A DNA stretch of 64,000 nucleotides from Hemileia vastatrix. Taxonomy: Eukaryota > Basidiomycota > Pucciniomycetes > Pucciniales > Zaghouaniaceae. The position numbers were made by a program, and so were the translations under genes. Positions 1 through 9,429 of this stretch are shown in pieces (the first letter of the stretch is position 1; the number at the start of each line of letters is the position of its first letter). The stretch lies in assembly GCA_030280995.1 (NCBI GenBank), contig JASXTE010000002.1:39512183-39576182 (forward strand), written 5' to 3'. The notes under the pieces are model-generated. The model had not been told where the DNA came from and searched no databases. It saw only the letters and a program-made list of their open reading frames with translations.

Positions 1-1057
1 GCCAAGGTTCATGACAAACAACTGGAATCTTGTAAGGTTCACCATAAGAATGCTTTAAAACCCCCTTCTCTTCTTCCACAAATGCAATAGCCTTCTCCCT
101 CAAAACCATCACATCCAACAACAAGTTCATCTCCTCACCAGATAACCAACCCTCTGGCCCAAAATTTACAACACCAATCCTATCAAAAATAATTCTTGAC
201 GTTTCAGAAAATTCAGGCCGATTCTTTCTTAAAGGAGTTTCATATGGATCTCTTGACAAAAGTGGTCTCTTCAACGGTGGATTCAATCCAGTTGGCAGCG
301 CTTCATTGATTGGTTTAACTTTCACAGCAACCTTCTTATATTTTTCCGCTTCCACTTCCACATGGACTTGAGGAATTGAGCTCCTTTCATCAACAGAATC
401 TTCATCTTCATCAGAATTAAGAGTAACAGAATTTTTACAAAAAGAATTATTAGAATCAGATAAAGAAATTTTATCAGTTTTATTTTTATTTTTATTTTTT
501 GAAAAAGAATTATTAAAGTTTTTAGAAACAGAATTATTGGAATTTTCAAAAATATTTTTATCTAGTTTTTTATTATGCAGACAATTTTTAATTTGATTTT
601 TATTTTTAGAAATAAGAAAAGAATAATCAAAAGTATGAAAGGTTGGAAGTCTATCCTCATGCAGGAGGTTACCAGCATGCCAAGTAGGCTCAGCCCTATT
701 GTCAATATCTTTACATAAATAATTTTTTTGTTGATTTTCATTTATCTTGAGATTTTTTTCTTGATTTTTGTCAAATTGTTTCTTGCTATTCCTAGAAAAA
801 CAACCAGGGGTGTCCCCAATGCTCACATGTGTGGCCATGGTAATGTTTTTGAAAGGTGTAGAAGAAACCCTAGCGGTGCACAATTGGGAGGACTTACTTT
901 TAGACCCATTTGCCACCACTCCAAAACTTTTCTGCTCCAACAAAATTTTCCCTAAAACATCTTCAGAACTTGAAATAAACTTGAGAGAAAAACTTGAAGA
1001 AAAACTGAAACCAGACAAATAAGTTGACGAAAATTGACATAATAAAGATAATATTAT
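1..1057 (-). pseudogene. Gypsy-1 polyprotein, pre-RT linker region (runs off window)
   Basis: An open frame on the minus strand runs from a stop at 1058-1060 to the window edge. Its last hundred codons carry the conserved basidiomycete gypsy linker seen just before reverse transcriptase: RPLLSRDPYETPL, then NFGPEGWLSGEE, then REKAIAF and IPVVCHEPW. The middle part is Asn/Lys/Ser-rich and low in complexity. It is in the same frame as the upstream protease segment, but several stops lie between them (1061-1213), so the polyprotein is broken there. RT, RNase H and integrase should lie to the left of base 1. The family assignment rests on these linker motifs and on the Gag upstream. Confidence 0.75.
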
Positions 1058-1060
1058 CTA

Positions 1061-2292
1061 CAAAAAGTAGAGATTCCACTTGATATATCTCCACTTGAGC
1101 TGACCTACTGAAATCCGGGATTTCTTCTTGAGGAGAGATTACAGCACTAGTCTGATCAGCCCTATCTACCCTAAAAAAGAAGGGTCATCAACAAAATGAT
1201 CACCACTATCCTAAAATACACCAGAAGAGGACTTCAAATCTTTTCTCTTCCTAATGCAAGTGCAACACTGACAAGATGCAGAAACACCAGGCCTATTTTC
1301 CCAACCTTCATCACCTGGGGGTGCCAAACTCATATGTAACCACCTCATATACTCCCCAGTAATCTCCAAACTAATCCCAACACCAGACTGATAACCAATC
1401 TTGGCCTCAAAGTCCATCAAAAATGGTCCTCCTAAAACTGTCTTCACAGCTCCTCTAGCCACATAGAAATGAACTTTTCCAACAGCTCCACCTACACCTA
1501 ACTTTACATGCTCCGCTGTACCAATCAACTCAGTAGCATGCCCAACTATCCCTCTGAGATTTCCTCCAACACCAGCTATAATTGGCAAATCTAGACTAGT
1601 TGCTTGATCCAATGAAATTAAATTTATTTGTGAGCCTGAATCAACCAATGCCTTCACATCTTTGCCATTTAAAGAAACCACCAAATATCCCAAAGGAGCA
1701 GAAAAATGAGTCTCCACCTCATTACCAAACTTCTCCACATTTTCACACATATACTCCACCTCACCAGTAGCCACTCTTCCCCTAGTCAAATGCTTCTTCT
1801 GCTTTTCAGAAAGGGCTGGACTAATAGTGAACAATTCACCCAAAGATAATGGAATCTGAAGCTGATTCACCCTTCCCAAAACAACATCCATAGCATTCTC
1901 TTGACCAGAAACCACTGGCTTCTCATAATGAGCCTTACTCCTAGCAACCTTTGCCCTAGAAGACTCCTGAGGTCCCATATTACCAACAACATCACGCATC
2001 TCCACGTCAGAATTATCCCCATGAACCTTTCCATCCACAGAGACCAAACCAGAATCATCAACAGTAGTTCTAACTCCGTCCATTGGCCCACTAGAACTTG
2101 GCCTAGGCAAAGAAGCCAAAGGCACATCCTCCTCTGTATCTGAACCATCATCCAAAGGCATAGGATCACCATTAAGATCAAAAGCACCAAACCTAGGGGG
2201 ACCCATATCAGCTATTGCCTTCTGCATCTGACAAATCTCTTCAGGAATATAAATCTTCTTGGGATTTTCAGCCTTCTTACACCACACAATAT
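1061..2292 (-). pseudogene. Gypsy-1 Gag C-terminus and aspartic protease
   Basis: A 358-codon frame (2287 to 1211) contains the retropepsin motif ALVDSGSQINLIS, with the catalytic Asp near residue 216 of this segment. It is followed by the beta-rich GGPFLMDF region expected of a retroviral-type protease. The N-terminal 130 residues are an acidic, Ser/Pro-rich linker that aligns with the linker in the neighbouring gypsy-2 gag, so this is the continuation of the Gag at 2527-3823 once the 234-bp insertion at 2293-2526 is ignored. Stops at 1211-1213 and further stops at 1061-1160 separate it from the linker to the left. It processes the element's polyprotein. The copy is inactive as it stands. 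Confidence 0.8.
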
Positions 2293-2526
2293 GGGGGGCG
2301 GACTTGCTAGCAAGTCCGCAACCTTGGACCCAAACTCACCATAGATTGAACACACATTGAGCTATTGATAAAGGAACCATACAATCAGGGATGAACACCA
2401 CTCAGCAGAACAGTTTTAGGTGGGTGTTCAAGTAGAGTTCAGTATGGGTTCAGTCTGAGTTCAGTCTGAGTTCCATCTGAGTTCCATCTGAGTTCAGGTT
2501 GAGGACTTGCTAGCAAGTCCACCCCC
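2293..2526. mobile_element. 234-bp MITE inserted in gypsy-1 gag
   Basis: Both ends carry the same 18-bp palindrome GGACTTGCTAGCAAGTCC (2300-2317 and 2503-2520), preceded inwards from each end by a run of G. The termini therefore form inverted repeats of the type GGGGG[C/T]GGACTTGC. A candidate TAT duplication flanks it (2290-2292, 2527-2529); a TA duplication is also possible. It has no coding potential. The interior has a decameric repeat, gagttcagtctgagttc and variants (about 2430-2500). The gag frame continues across the site when the insert is ignored, and gypsy-2 lacks it, which shows it is an insertion. The superfamily is unknown. Confidence 0.75.
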
Positions 2527-3823
2527 TATATTGCGTAGTGTTAGAATCCGCCTTTCCACCTCTTGACCTTAACTGATTAGAAATAGTGCTTCTAGCTTTA
2601 GAAGCAGCCGCCCTCCTAGCAGCTTCCACATCATATACACCAGCCATACACTCACCATCCGCCTTAACAACCTTTACTAACTCCAAATTACCATATGAAG
2701 TAGATAAAGTAGCCTTACTAACCTCTTTTTCCTTCCCCTTATCTCCAGAATTATTAGTACCAGAAGAAGCCTCAGTAGGCAATTCCTCAAACCTAGGTCT
2801 CTTTTCACCCATACTATTCCTCCTCACCAAATCCGAAGGAGCCTGACCTTCACTGGGCTTGATAAAAGATCCATCAGGAAACCTAAATACCTTTCCATCA
2901 AATTTTACTCTACCGGCAGCCTGATCCCTATTCAAATTCCAGCAATCATTAGACTTATGTCCCTTCCGGTTACAGTAGGAACAAATCCAAACATCAACAG
3001 TACCACCATTCCTCCTATCATAACCTCTACTTGAATAAGATGATGAAGAAGAAGCTGAAACCCTGCTGGCCTTCTGAGTTTCTTGAACAAAAATTTTCAA
3101 TTGCTTTGTTAAGTCAGCCAATTGATCCACCATCTCCTTATCCACATTCTTATCCACCTTAGGAACGGGTTTCCCCAACTGAGATTTTCTTGCCTCCTGA
3201 GCCTTCTTCATAATATTGTTATTATCAGCCAAAACTTCATTAATTTTGCTGACATACTGCGTACAGGTTTCTTGATAACTGTCCACAGCCAAAAGCTTGA
3301 GGTGAGACTCCACCAATTCTTTAACCACCATAAGAGCAGAAAACTTCTGCTCCCCATTAGGTAAGGTTTTCATCAAACCCTTCCTAGAAAACTCCTTTAA
3401 CACATCCATCCTAACATCCCTCCCAAATGCGGACCAAAATAAATCTTTGACTGCATTTTCATGAGCCAATTCCTCTACCTCCACCAGATATTCCACCACA
3501 GTCTCAAAACTACCAACAAATTTCCTATAAATCACCAAACAAGTTATTCCACCCTGCACTTGCCATTCTCCAACAACCTTATTTAAATCCACCATTGAAT
3601 ATCTGACTCCCCATCTGTCCACCATTTCCCTACTAAGCCTTTTCCAATCCCTGGTCTTATAACCCTCCATACCAGTAATATCCTTCTCAACTTTCCTATC
3701 ACCAATGAAAAAGATTACCTTCTTCACCATATCTAAATGAGAAGCCCCATCAATTCCAGCAGCAGCCTCATATCTGCCTAAAAACCACTTTACATCATCA
3801 CCAAAAACTTGGGCCCATCCCAA
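2527..3823 (-). pseudogene. Gypsy-1 Gag
   Basis: A long minus-strand frame encodes capsid-like sequence (VKWFLGRYEAAAG, then MVDRWGVRYSM, then EYLVEVEELAHENA). Next come a Ser-rich stretch and one CCHC zinc knuckle, CSYCNRKGHKSNDC (Cys281, Cys284, His289, Cys294 of this frame). A basic linker ends it. This is the structural protein that packages the element RNA. The first Met of the open frame is not the true start: just upstream the reading WDGPKF continues in another frame, so a one-base indel near 3805 separates the first residues. Gypsy-2 gag (5552-7340) is homologous throughout and shows the normal N-terminus. The C-terminus is cut by the MITE. Confidence 0.8.
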
Positions 3824-4185
3824 GTTTGGATCCTTACTGAAGGCCTGACACCATCAGCAGCAGCAGCAATAACACCAGCACCATATGGAGAATACATCCC
3901 AAATAGCACCAGAAACCAATAAAATCTGCAAGGTTTCAGCCCTTTACCAGACAACCGACAATATCCTACAAGGGCTCAGCCCTTTACTAGGATAAAACAA
4001 CAAACAAAAACAAAAACAACAGATCTAGAAAGGGTTCAGCCCTATACCTAGATCCCTACTACCACAGATCATGTACTGGTTCAGCCAGTTACCAGAATCA
4101 CCAAATAACCAACCAATCAAAATCCAACAACCAGAGAACCAAAATCCAGAAGTCCAACAAGTAAGTTTCTTCAGAAGCTAGAGAA
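3824..4185 (-). other. Gypsy-1 leader between PBS and gag
   Basis: This is untranslated leader of the element. It contains several copies of a short repeat, aagggttcagccc/ctttacca, spaced about 50-60 bp (3930-4100), and a CAG run (tcagcagcagcagcaat) near the gag start. No open frame of note is present. Confidence 0.5.
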
Positions 4186-4208
4186 TTCGAACCCCACGTT
4201 GGGCGCCA
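4186..4208 (-). promoter_or_regulatory. Primer-binding site of gypsy-1
   Basis: Read on the minus strand it starts TGGCGCCCAACG and continues GTGGGGTTCGAA, four bases after the LTR. It looks like the complement of a tRNA 3' end: CCA, a discriminator G, a 7-nt acceptor strand, a 5-nt stem, then the T-loop TTCGAA. The match thus appears to extend into the T arm. I cannot name the tRNA. Confidence 0.75.
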
Positions 4209-4212
4209 AAAA

Positions 4213-5551
4213 TGTAGAGTAGACTCCTAAAGTCACCTTGCTGCAGGCAGAATCTAAGGGAGTCGGAAAAACAAAAGAAATCCCTTTCCCTCTAAGTAAA
4301 CGTAAGATTCAATTAACTAAGCTTGAAGAACTGCTTGAAGAGTTGGATAAGTTGAAAATCTGAGAGAAAGACTTTGAAAGTGTTGGAAACCTAATACCAG
4401 ATTACACTGATACAAGTCACAGCAAATACTTAGAAAAAGCCGCAACACTTGCCCCAGAGACTGAAAAGTACAGAAAAGTACCCCAGAAACTACCCTTGGG
4501 ATGATCCGTTCAAAGGTGCCTTATGAAAGGTCTGCCCCAGATTTACCCAGTTCCCACCAAAATTAAAGAGTGTTCTTTATTATATTTTTATTTTATAAAT
4601 TTTAAAAGAAAAGAAATAAATTTCAGTCACCCAGGATGAGAGCTATCCAATGGTACCCTATATGTTGATATTTTTTATTATAATTGTTGTTATAAGTTAA
4701 ATATTGTTAATTATCAAAAAAGACCCTTGTTATCGAAACTAAAAGACAAAAGACATGTAGAAGACTAAGATTCTCCCCTCTCTATCTGATTCTCCTCCTC
4801 CAGACCTTTTCAACAATACCCTACATGCATAGGATCTACAATAAACTATTGATCTAACAAGCATGATAAATTCTAACCAAATTTTTCTGCAGTGACCAAA
4901 CTTTGCACTGGTGATCAGACTTTTCTACAGTGACCAAACTTTACCACAGTGCACAGACTTTTCTGCAGTGAAAAAACTTTGCACTGGTGATCAGACTTTT
5001 CTACAGTGACCAAACTTTACCACAGTGCCCAGACTTTTCTGCAGTGACCAAACTTTGCACTGGTGATCAGACTTTCCCATTGTGAGAAAATTTTGCCACA
5101 ATGGGCTCTTTTTGCCATAATGAGCTAATTTGGCCAGAGTGAGTTAATCTTTTCACCATAACCAAACTTTTCCACAATGACAGAATTTTTCCAGTACACT
5201 TCGCTTTTGCACCGGAAAATCACCGGATTGCACCAGAAAAAAATGGCTACTCCATGAGCACACGGAATCCACCAAAAATACCAAGAGAGCCCTAGAAAAT
5301 CCAGTAAAACCAATACCCAATCCATGAAACCATCAAATAACAATGGAATACCAACATATATCTATACCAAAACACCATAAATCCTCCAAAAAATCACCAT
5401 AAATCCTCCAAAATTCACCATAAATCCACCCAAAAAAAATCCAGTTAACTCCCTTCAACCAAATTAACACCTGCTAACACCATGAGTTTCTTCCAACCAA
5501 GGTCCAATCAAATTTTCACCTAAGTAGCCTACCCAGATTTGGAATGCCACA
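4213..5551 (-). repeat. 5' LTR of gypsy-1 (about 1.34 kb)
   Basis: In minus orientation it begins TGTGGCATTCC and ends CTCTACA, the usual TG...CA termini, four bases before the PBS. It aligns along most of its length with the LTR at 7518-8703. Shared blocks include catgtagaagactaaga, the ctacatgcataggatct block and the tandem repeats at about 4880-5090. It directly abuts the gypsy-2 gag at 5552, so gypsy-1 either inserted into gypsy-2 or the two were joined by a deletion. A 5-bp target duplication candidate, ccgga (5552-5556), needs the other flank, which is outside the window. Confidence 0.75.
4880..5090. repeat. LTR minisatellite, gypsy-1 copy
   Basis: Degenerate tandem units built on cagtgaccaaactttgc and catcagacttttc alternate across about 200 bp. 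The homologous position of the gypsy-2 LTR has a cleaner 19-bp array (about 8200-8350). Unit number and sequence differ between the two LTRs. It may be an LTR enhancer. Confidence 0.65.
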
Positions 5552-7340
5552 CCGGATACTACTGGCGGTTGGTACTGGACTTTAGATTTAATTACCTTGG
5601 CCCTGGGCACCTCTTGAGAACCCACATTTCCATCTTCACTACTGATAATCCTAGCCCCATCACCAGCTTCTTTCTCTAATATTGATCCATTGCTAGTCCT
5701 TCTTACTCCCTCCATTGGGATGGGACCACTAAAACTTGGTCTGGATAGTGACACCAAAGGTATGTCCTCCTCCAAATCTGAATCATCTTCTGGCATAGGC
5801 TCACCATTTAAATCAAACTTGCCATAACTAGGAGGCCCCATATCAGCCATCCCCTTCTGCATTCTATAAATTTTTTCCTTAGAGTAATTTCTCAACTTGT
5901 TAATTTCCTTGCCAGTTTTAGCCTTTAGTTGGCTCTGAATGCTACTTTTAGCTTTAGTAGCAGCTGCTCTTCTAGCAGAATCGACATCATATTTGCCAGC
6001 CATACAGTTACCCTCCACTCTAGAAACCATTTCCAGCTCCAAACCACCAAAAGAAGTTAAAAATGTGGCCTTACTGACCTCTTTCTCTTTACCTTTATCA
6101 GCTTTGCCACCGCTTTTACCATCACCATTTTTGTCACCCTTGGCATTATCATCATCATCCTTCAATTCTTCAAACTAGGCTCTTCTTTCAGCCACAATAT
6201 TCCTTCTTACCAAATCAGAAGGTGCTTGTCCATTGCTGGGTTTGATGAAAAATCCATCAGGAAATTTATAAACTTTACCATAAAATAAAACTCTCCCAGC
6301 GTCCAAGTCTTTATCAAGAGTAAAAAATAGTCCAGCTCTGTGCCCCCTTCTATTACAATAGGAGCACACCTTTGGCTCATAATAGCCATCTCTAAATCCA
6401 TTACCACCATTAACATTTCCAGAGAAGCAGTTACCATTGCCATTGCCATTAAAATTTTGATGTTCATATCCCCTTGATTGATAAGAAGTAGACATCAAAA
6501 AAGAAGCAATTGGGGCCTTATTTGCCTTCTGAGTCTCTTGGACAAAGATCTTTAATTGCTTTGTTAAATAAGCCAAATGATCATCCATCTTTTTTTCCAC
6601 ATTGCCCTCAACTTTTTCAACCGGTAGTCCAATTTGAGCCTTCTTGGCTTCTTGAGTTTTGACCATGATATTGTTATTTTAAGCCAAAACTTCACTAACC
6701 TTGCTGACATACTGAGTGCAAGACTCCTGATACTTGTCCAACGCCATTAATTTAAGATGGGCTTGAATGTTTTCTTTGATGACCTCCAATGCTGTCAGTT
6801 TTTTTTCTCCATTAGGTAGTTCCTTCATTAAATCCTTTCTCAAAAGATCCTTCAAGACGTCCATTTGAATATCCCTACTACAAGCTGACCAGAAAATATC
6901 TTGGCCTGGTTTTCATGAACCAATTCATCCACCAGAATAAGATATTCAACCACTTCATTGAATTGAACATGTAGCTTCTTAAAATCTGCCATGGAAGAAA
7001 TAACACCCTTTGCCTGCCAATCACCAACAATTTTATTAAGCTCCAGCATAGTAAACCTAACACCCCATCTATCAACCATAGCCTTAGACAGCTTTACCCA
7101 ATCCTTATCTTTGAAATACTGCATAGAAATGACCTCTAATTCCACCTCCCTATCAGCAATAAAATACCTAATCTGCTTTACCATGTCCCCATGAGAAGCA
7201 CCATAAACAGCAGCAGCAGCCTCATACCTGCTAATAAACCATTTAACCTCCTCCCCATTAAACTTTGGGCCATCCCAAGAAAAAATCCTAACTGAAGGAG
7301 TGAGAGGAAGAGAAGATCCAGAAGCAGTTGCAGAAGACAT
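5552..7340 (-). pseudogene. Gypsy-2 Gag, truncated
   Basis: Homologous to gypsy-1 Gag but with a normal N-terminus (MSSATASGSSLPLTPSVRIF, then WDGPKFNGEEVKWF). It keeps a knuckle-like CSYCNRRGHRAG whose last Cys is lost. Lesions: a one-base frameshift near 6870, in-frame stops near 6676 and 6172, and truncation after PPVVSG at 5552, where the sequence passes straight into the gypsy-1 LTR. The ACAA/Asn-rich stretch before the knuckle (6390-6470) encodes NGNGNGN repeats. Protease, RT, RNase H and integrase of this copy are missing here. If gypsy-1 is nested, they should reappear beyond its 3' LTR to the left. Confidence 0.8.
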
Positions 7341-7490
7341 CCCAATAGAGTAAGAAAGTGTTTAAACCATTAAAAATAAGCAAGCCTCTTGCAGGCTAAT
7401 AAAATAAAATCAATTAGAGTTCCAAAAAATAAGCCTCTTTCAGGCTAAGAGATTCATAGATCCAAATAAGTCCTAGAAAAAGCTAGAGAT
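7341..7490 (-). other. Gypsy-2 leader
   Basis: Short untranslated stretch between PBS and gag with two copies of aataagcctctt(g/t)caggctaa. Homologous in position to the gypsy-1 leader but shorter. Confidence 0.45.
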
Positions 7491-7513
7491 TTTGAAACCC
7501 ACATTGGGTGCCA
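7491..7513 (-). promoter_or_regulatory. Decayed primer-binding site of gypsy-2
   Basis: Same 23-bp site as in gypsy-1 but read TGGCACCCAATG and TGGGTTTCAAA. All three CpG sites of the gypsy-1 version are changed to CA or TG, with one additional transversion. It lies four bases from the LTR end, as in gypsy-1. Confidence 0.75.
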
Positions 7514-7517
7514 AATA

Positions 7518-8703
7518 TGTTGGTACACACTTACAGTCGCCTTTCTGTAAGCAGAATCCGAAGGAGTTGGATAAACTGAAGAAAACCCTGTCCTTCTAAG
7601 TAAAATAAGGGTTGTTAAAATAACTAAGCTCTCTAGTCTACTTGAATTGATTGAAATATATATATGAAATTCTGATTTATATAAACGCTTATTGAGATTT
7701 AAAAATAGCAGCTGTTTGAAAAATAAATACTGATGACAACAATTAAGGTGTACGAGTGAAAGATCTGAAAAGATAGACTTATATGTTTTTATAAAGATTT
7801 TATTTTAAATGAGTTATCAATGAAAAAACAAGTCCGTGAGATGGAGACCTTTCCAATGATACCCTATATTTGATGAAAATATAATTGTTGTGTTGTATTT
7901 CAAAATTGTTATGAAAAATATAAATGTTATAAGGGTATTATAATTTTATTTAATTTTCTTGAGAAATGAAAAATATGAATGTGGTTGTTAATTATAAAAA
8001 AGACCCTTATTATCAAAACTAAAGAGACAAAAACATGTAGAAGACTAAGATTTCCCCCTTTCTATCTGATTCTCCTACTCCAGACCTTTCTAACAATACC
8101 CTACATGCATAGGATCTACAATAAACTATTGATCTAATAAGCATAATAAATTCTAACCAAATTTTGCCACAATAGCCAAATTTTTCCACAGTCACCAAAC
8201 TTTAATACAGTGTCCAAACTTTGGTACAGTGACAAAACTTTGGTACAGTGACAAAACTTTGGTACAGTGACAAAACTTTGGCACAGTGACCAAACTTTTG
8301 TGCAGTGACCAAACTTTGGTTCAGTGACCAAACTTTAACCCAGTGACCAGACTTTCCCCATTGTGAGCAAAGTTTGCCACAATGAGCTCTTTTTGCCATA
8401 ATGAGCTAATTTATCCAGAGTGAGCTAAATTTTCCTCAGTGAGATAATTTTGCCACAATGACAGAATTTTTCCAGTACACTTTGCTTTTTCACCAGAAAA
8501 TCACTGGAGCGAACCAGAGCGCACCGGAGCACTGGAGCTCAGTGGCCATTCCATCAGCACACCATATCCACCAATAATACTATAAGTCCTTAAATCAAGT
8601 AAAACACTTCCAAAATTCAAAATATCCAGCCTTATAATCCAGAAAATTGCTACTCATCTTCAAAAATAAACCTAAGTGGCATACCCAGATGCGGAATGCC
8701 ACA
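7518..8703 (-). repeat. 5' LTR of gypsy-2 (about 1.19 kb)
   Basis: In minus orientation it begins TGTGGCATTCCGC and ends ACCAACA, followed by four bases and the PBS. It is homologous to the LTR at 4213-5551. It includes a 19-bp tandem array, acagtgacaaaactttggt, at about 8200-8350, then gccacaatgagctc and ccagtacactttgc blocks shared with the other LTR. The sequence beyond 8703 is the insertion flank. Confidence 0.75.
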
Positions 8704-9429
8704 CCGTAAAATGCAAAAAACAAAATTAAACTATCTTTTAAAATGAAAAATGAGAAATAATCCCTTAAATACTTAAAATCTAAGAAATTTCAACAAGACA
8801 TAAAATATAGAGAAAAACTGGGGCTATCCAATGATAGTACCCACATCCCCGCAGTCCCAATATTAGCCAAATAATTCCAGAAAACACCCAATTATTAAAC
8901 AATGCCATTAAAGATATATCAAAACAACACCAAATAGACCAACAAAGGGCTCCACCAATGTTGGAATACCACAATGAGATTTTTACTCTAGTATATCTCA
9001 AGCAAACCAAACATTTGGGTCTTCAGAACATAAGTGGGTCATCATAACTCAGTGATTGTGGAAAAGAACCCTTATAATAATTGTACTAATTTTTTATAAT
9101 AAAGATTAGCTATTTACAGTAGTAACTGTACCCAATATAAACCCAATTTCACTTGGTATTTGGTCACCAATATAACACCCAATTAAATTGGTATTTGGTT
9201 AAATCTTGGTAAGCTAATTATTCACCCTTATAAAGGTCTAGTTAAACTTATTATTTTATTTTTAACAGATTTTTTCAAATTTTCTTATATTTTATTTAAA
9301 TAAATAAAGATTTAAATTCAGGGTAAGCTCCAGTGCTTTTATTAGTAATTTTATTGCTAATATTTTTTCTACTAGTTACCATATAGGTTTTCCCTTTTGT
9401 AGACGTGAAGAATTGTTATTTAAGACACA
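8704..9429. other. Flank with a possible decayed LTR/PBS junction; 5' region of gypsy-3
   Basis: No gene is visible. At 8946-8967 gggctcca, four bases, then tgttggaatacc repeats the PBS-gap-LTR arrangement of the gypsy-1/2 elements, so an older LTR in minus orientation may start at 8958. At 9225-9233 the plus strand has cttataaag, a TATA-like motif, about 200 bp before gypsy-3 gag. No sequence matching the start of the gypsy-3 3' LTR (tgtcagccta) was found here, so its 5' LTR is missing, truncated or too diverged to see. Confidence 0.35.

Noticed and set aside
4186..4208. A tRNA gene suggested by TTCGAACCCC...GCGCCA
   Set aside because: Only the 3' half is present, next to an LTR. It is a primer-binding site.
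9060..9429. A 5' LTR for gypsy-3
   Set aside because: Only a TATA-like motif; no match to the start of the 3' LTR and no convincing PBS, so not called.
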